This document shows positions 13,421 through 13,462 of a stretch of DNA of 13,462 nt, piece by piece. Origin of the DNA: Candidatus Uhrbacteria bacterium (GTDB lineage: Bacteria > Patescibacteriota > Patescibacteriia > 2-12-FULL-60-25); assembly GCA_023246415.1 (NCBI GenBank), contig JAHFIK010000004.1, positions 1-13,462 of the forward strand, read 5' to 3'. Every line of letters begins with the position of its first letter. The first letter of the stretch is position 1. The translations under genes were made by a program, and so were the position numbers. Below the pieces are notes generated by a model, which worked only from the letters and a program-made list of their open reading frames with translations, was not told where the DNA came from and ran no database searches.

Positions 13421-13462
13421 ATGGCACAACAAAAGACGACTCACTGTGAGCCCGCAACGCTC
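13421..13462 (+). CDS. Start of an unidentified gene, cut by the window end
   Basis: ATG 13421 follows AAAGG (13409-13413) by seven bases and opens a frame (MAQQKTTHCEPATL) that runs off the window. A second ATG at 13404 opens another frame but has no ribosome binding site. Fourteen residues are too few to identify it. Confidence 0.5.
   Translation, partial: MAQQKTTHCEPATL

Overview
The window looks like chromosomal DNA of a Candidate Phyla Radiation (Patescibacteria) bacterium with fairly balanced base composition, using the standard bacterial code. The main evidence is the 16S rRNA gene on the minus strand. It departs from the universal primer sites around E. coli positions 526, 1392 and 1492, and near 907, in the way familiar from Parcubacteria-like lineages. 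Most proteins are short and hypothetical, and the intergenic spaces are packed with long hairpins. A more exact lineage cannot be given from reading alone.

Layout. 24-2687 holds two tandem plus-strand cassettes. Each is a GTG-start gene with an AAAGGAG ribosome binding site, and the two share a near-identical terminator and nested inverted repeat. The proteins are diverged and share a motif like the first strand of isochorismatase/nicotinamidase-type hydrolases, but the catalytic Lys and Cys are not evident. 2706-3823 is a minus-strand two-gene unit: a multi-pass membrane protein followed, two bases later, by a zinc-ribbon membrane protein. 3824-4284 holds a 127-nt nested hairpin, a promoter and a possible 8-codon leader peptide. 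4285-5427 encodes a DHH-family protein that has lost several metal-binding residues. 5545-5994 is an unknown gene. 5995-6552 is gene-free but holds a 36-bp-arm inverted repeat and a possible small structured RNA. 6553-7116 (minus) is a single-span membrane protein.

A tRNA-Val(GAC) gene (minus, CCA encoded) lies at 7399-7475. Just upstream of it is a broken copy of its own 5' quarter, split by a 30-bp palindrome. After an unknown gene (7770-8318) and a PmtA-like methyltransferase gene (8564-9127) comes a stand-alone 16S rRNA unit. It has two predicted promoters, a processing stem that brackets the gene, and its own terminator; no 23S gene or spacer tRNA follows. An unknown gene (11337-12140) is transcribed divergently from a promoter placed back to back with the upstream 16S promoter. 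rsmA (12344-13267, minus), whose product dimethylates the 16S 3' hairpin, lies about 3 kb from the rRNA 3' end. The last bases start another gene.

How the parts connect: the clearest functional pair is 16S rRNA and RsmA. The other recurring theme is palindromic DNA. Nearly every gap between genes carries a long perfect or nested inverted repeat, some present in two copies here, and one demonstrably inserted into a tRNA fragment.
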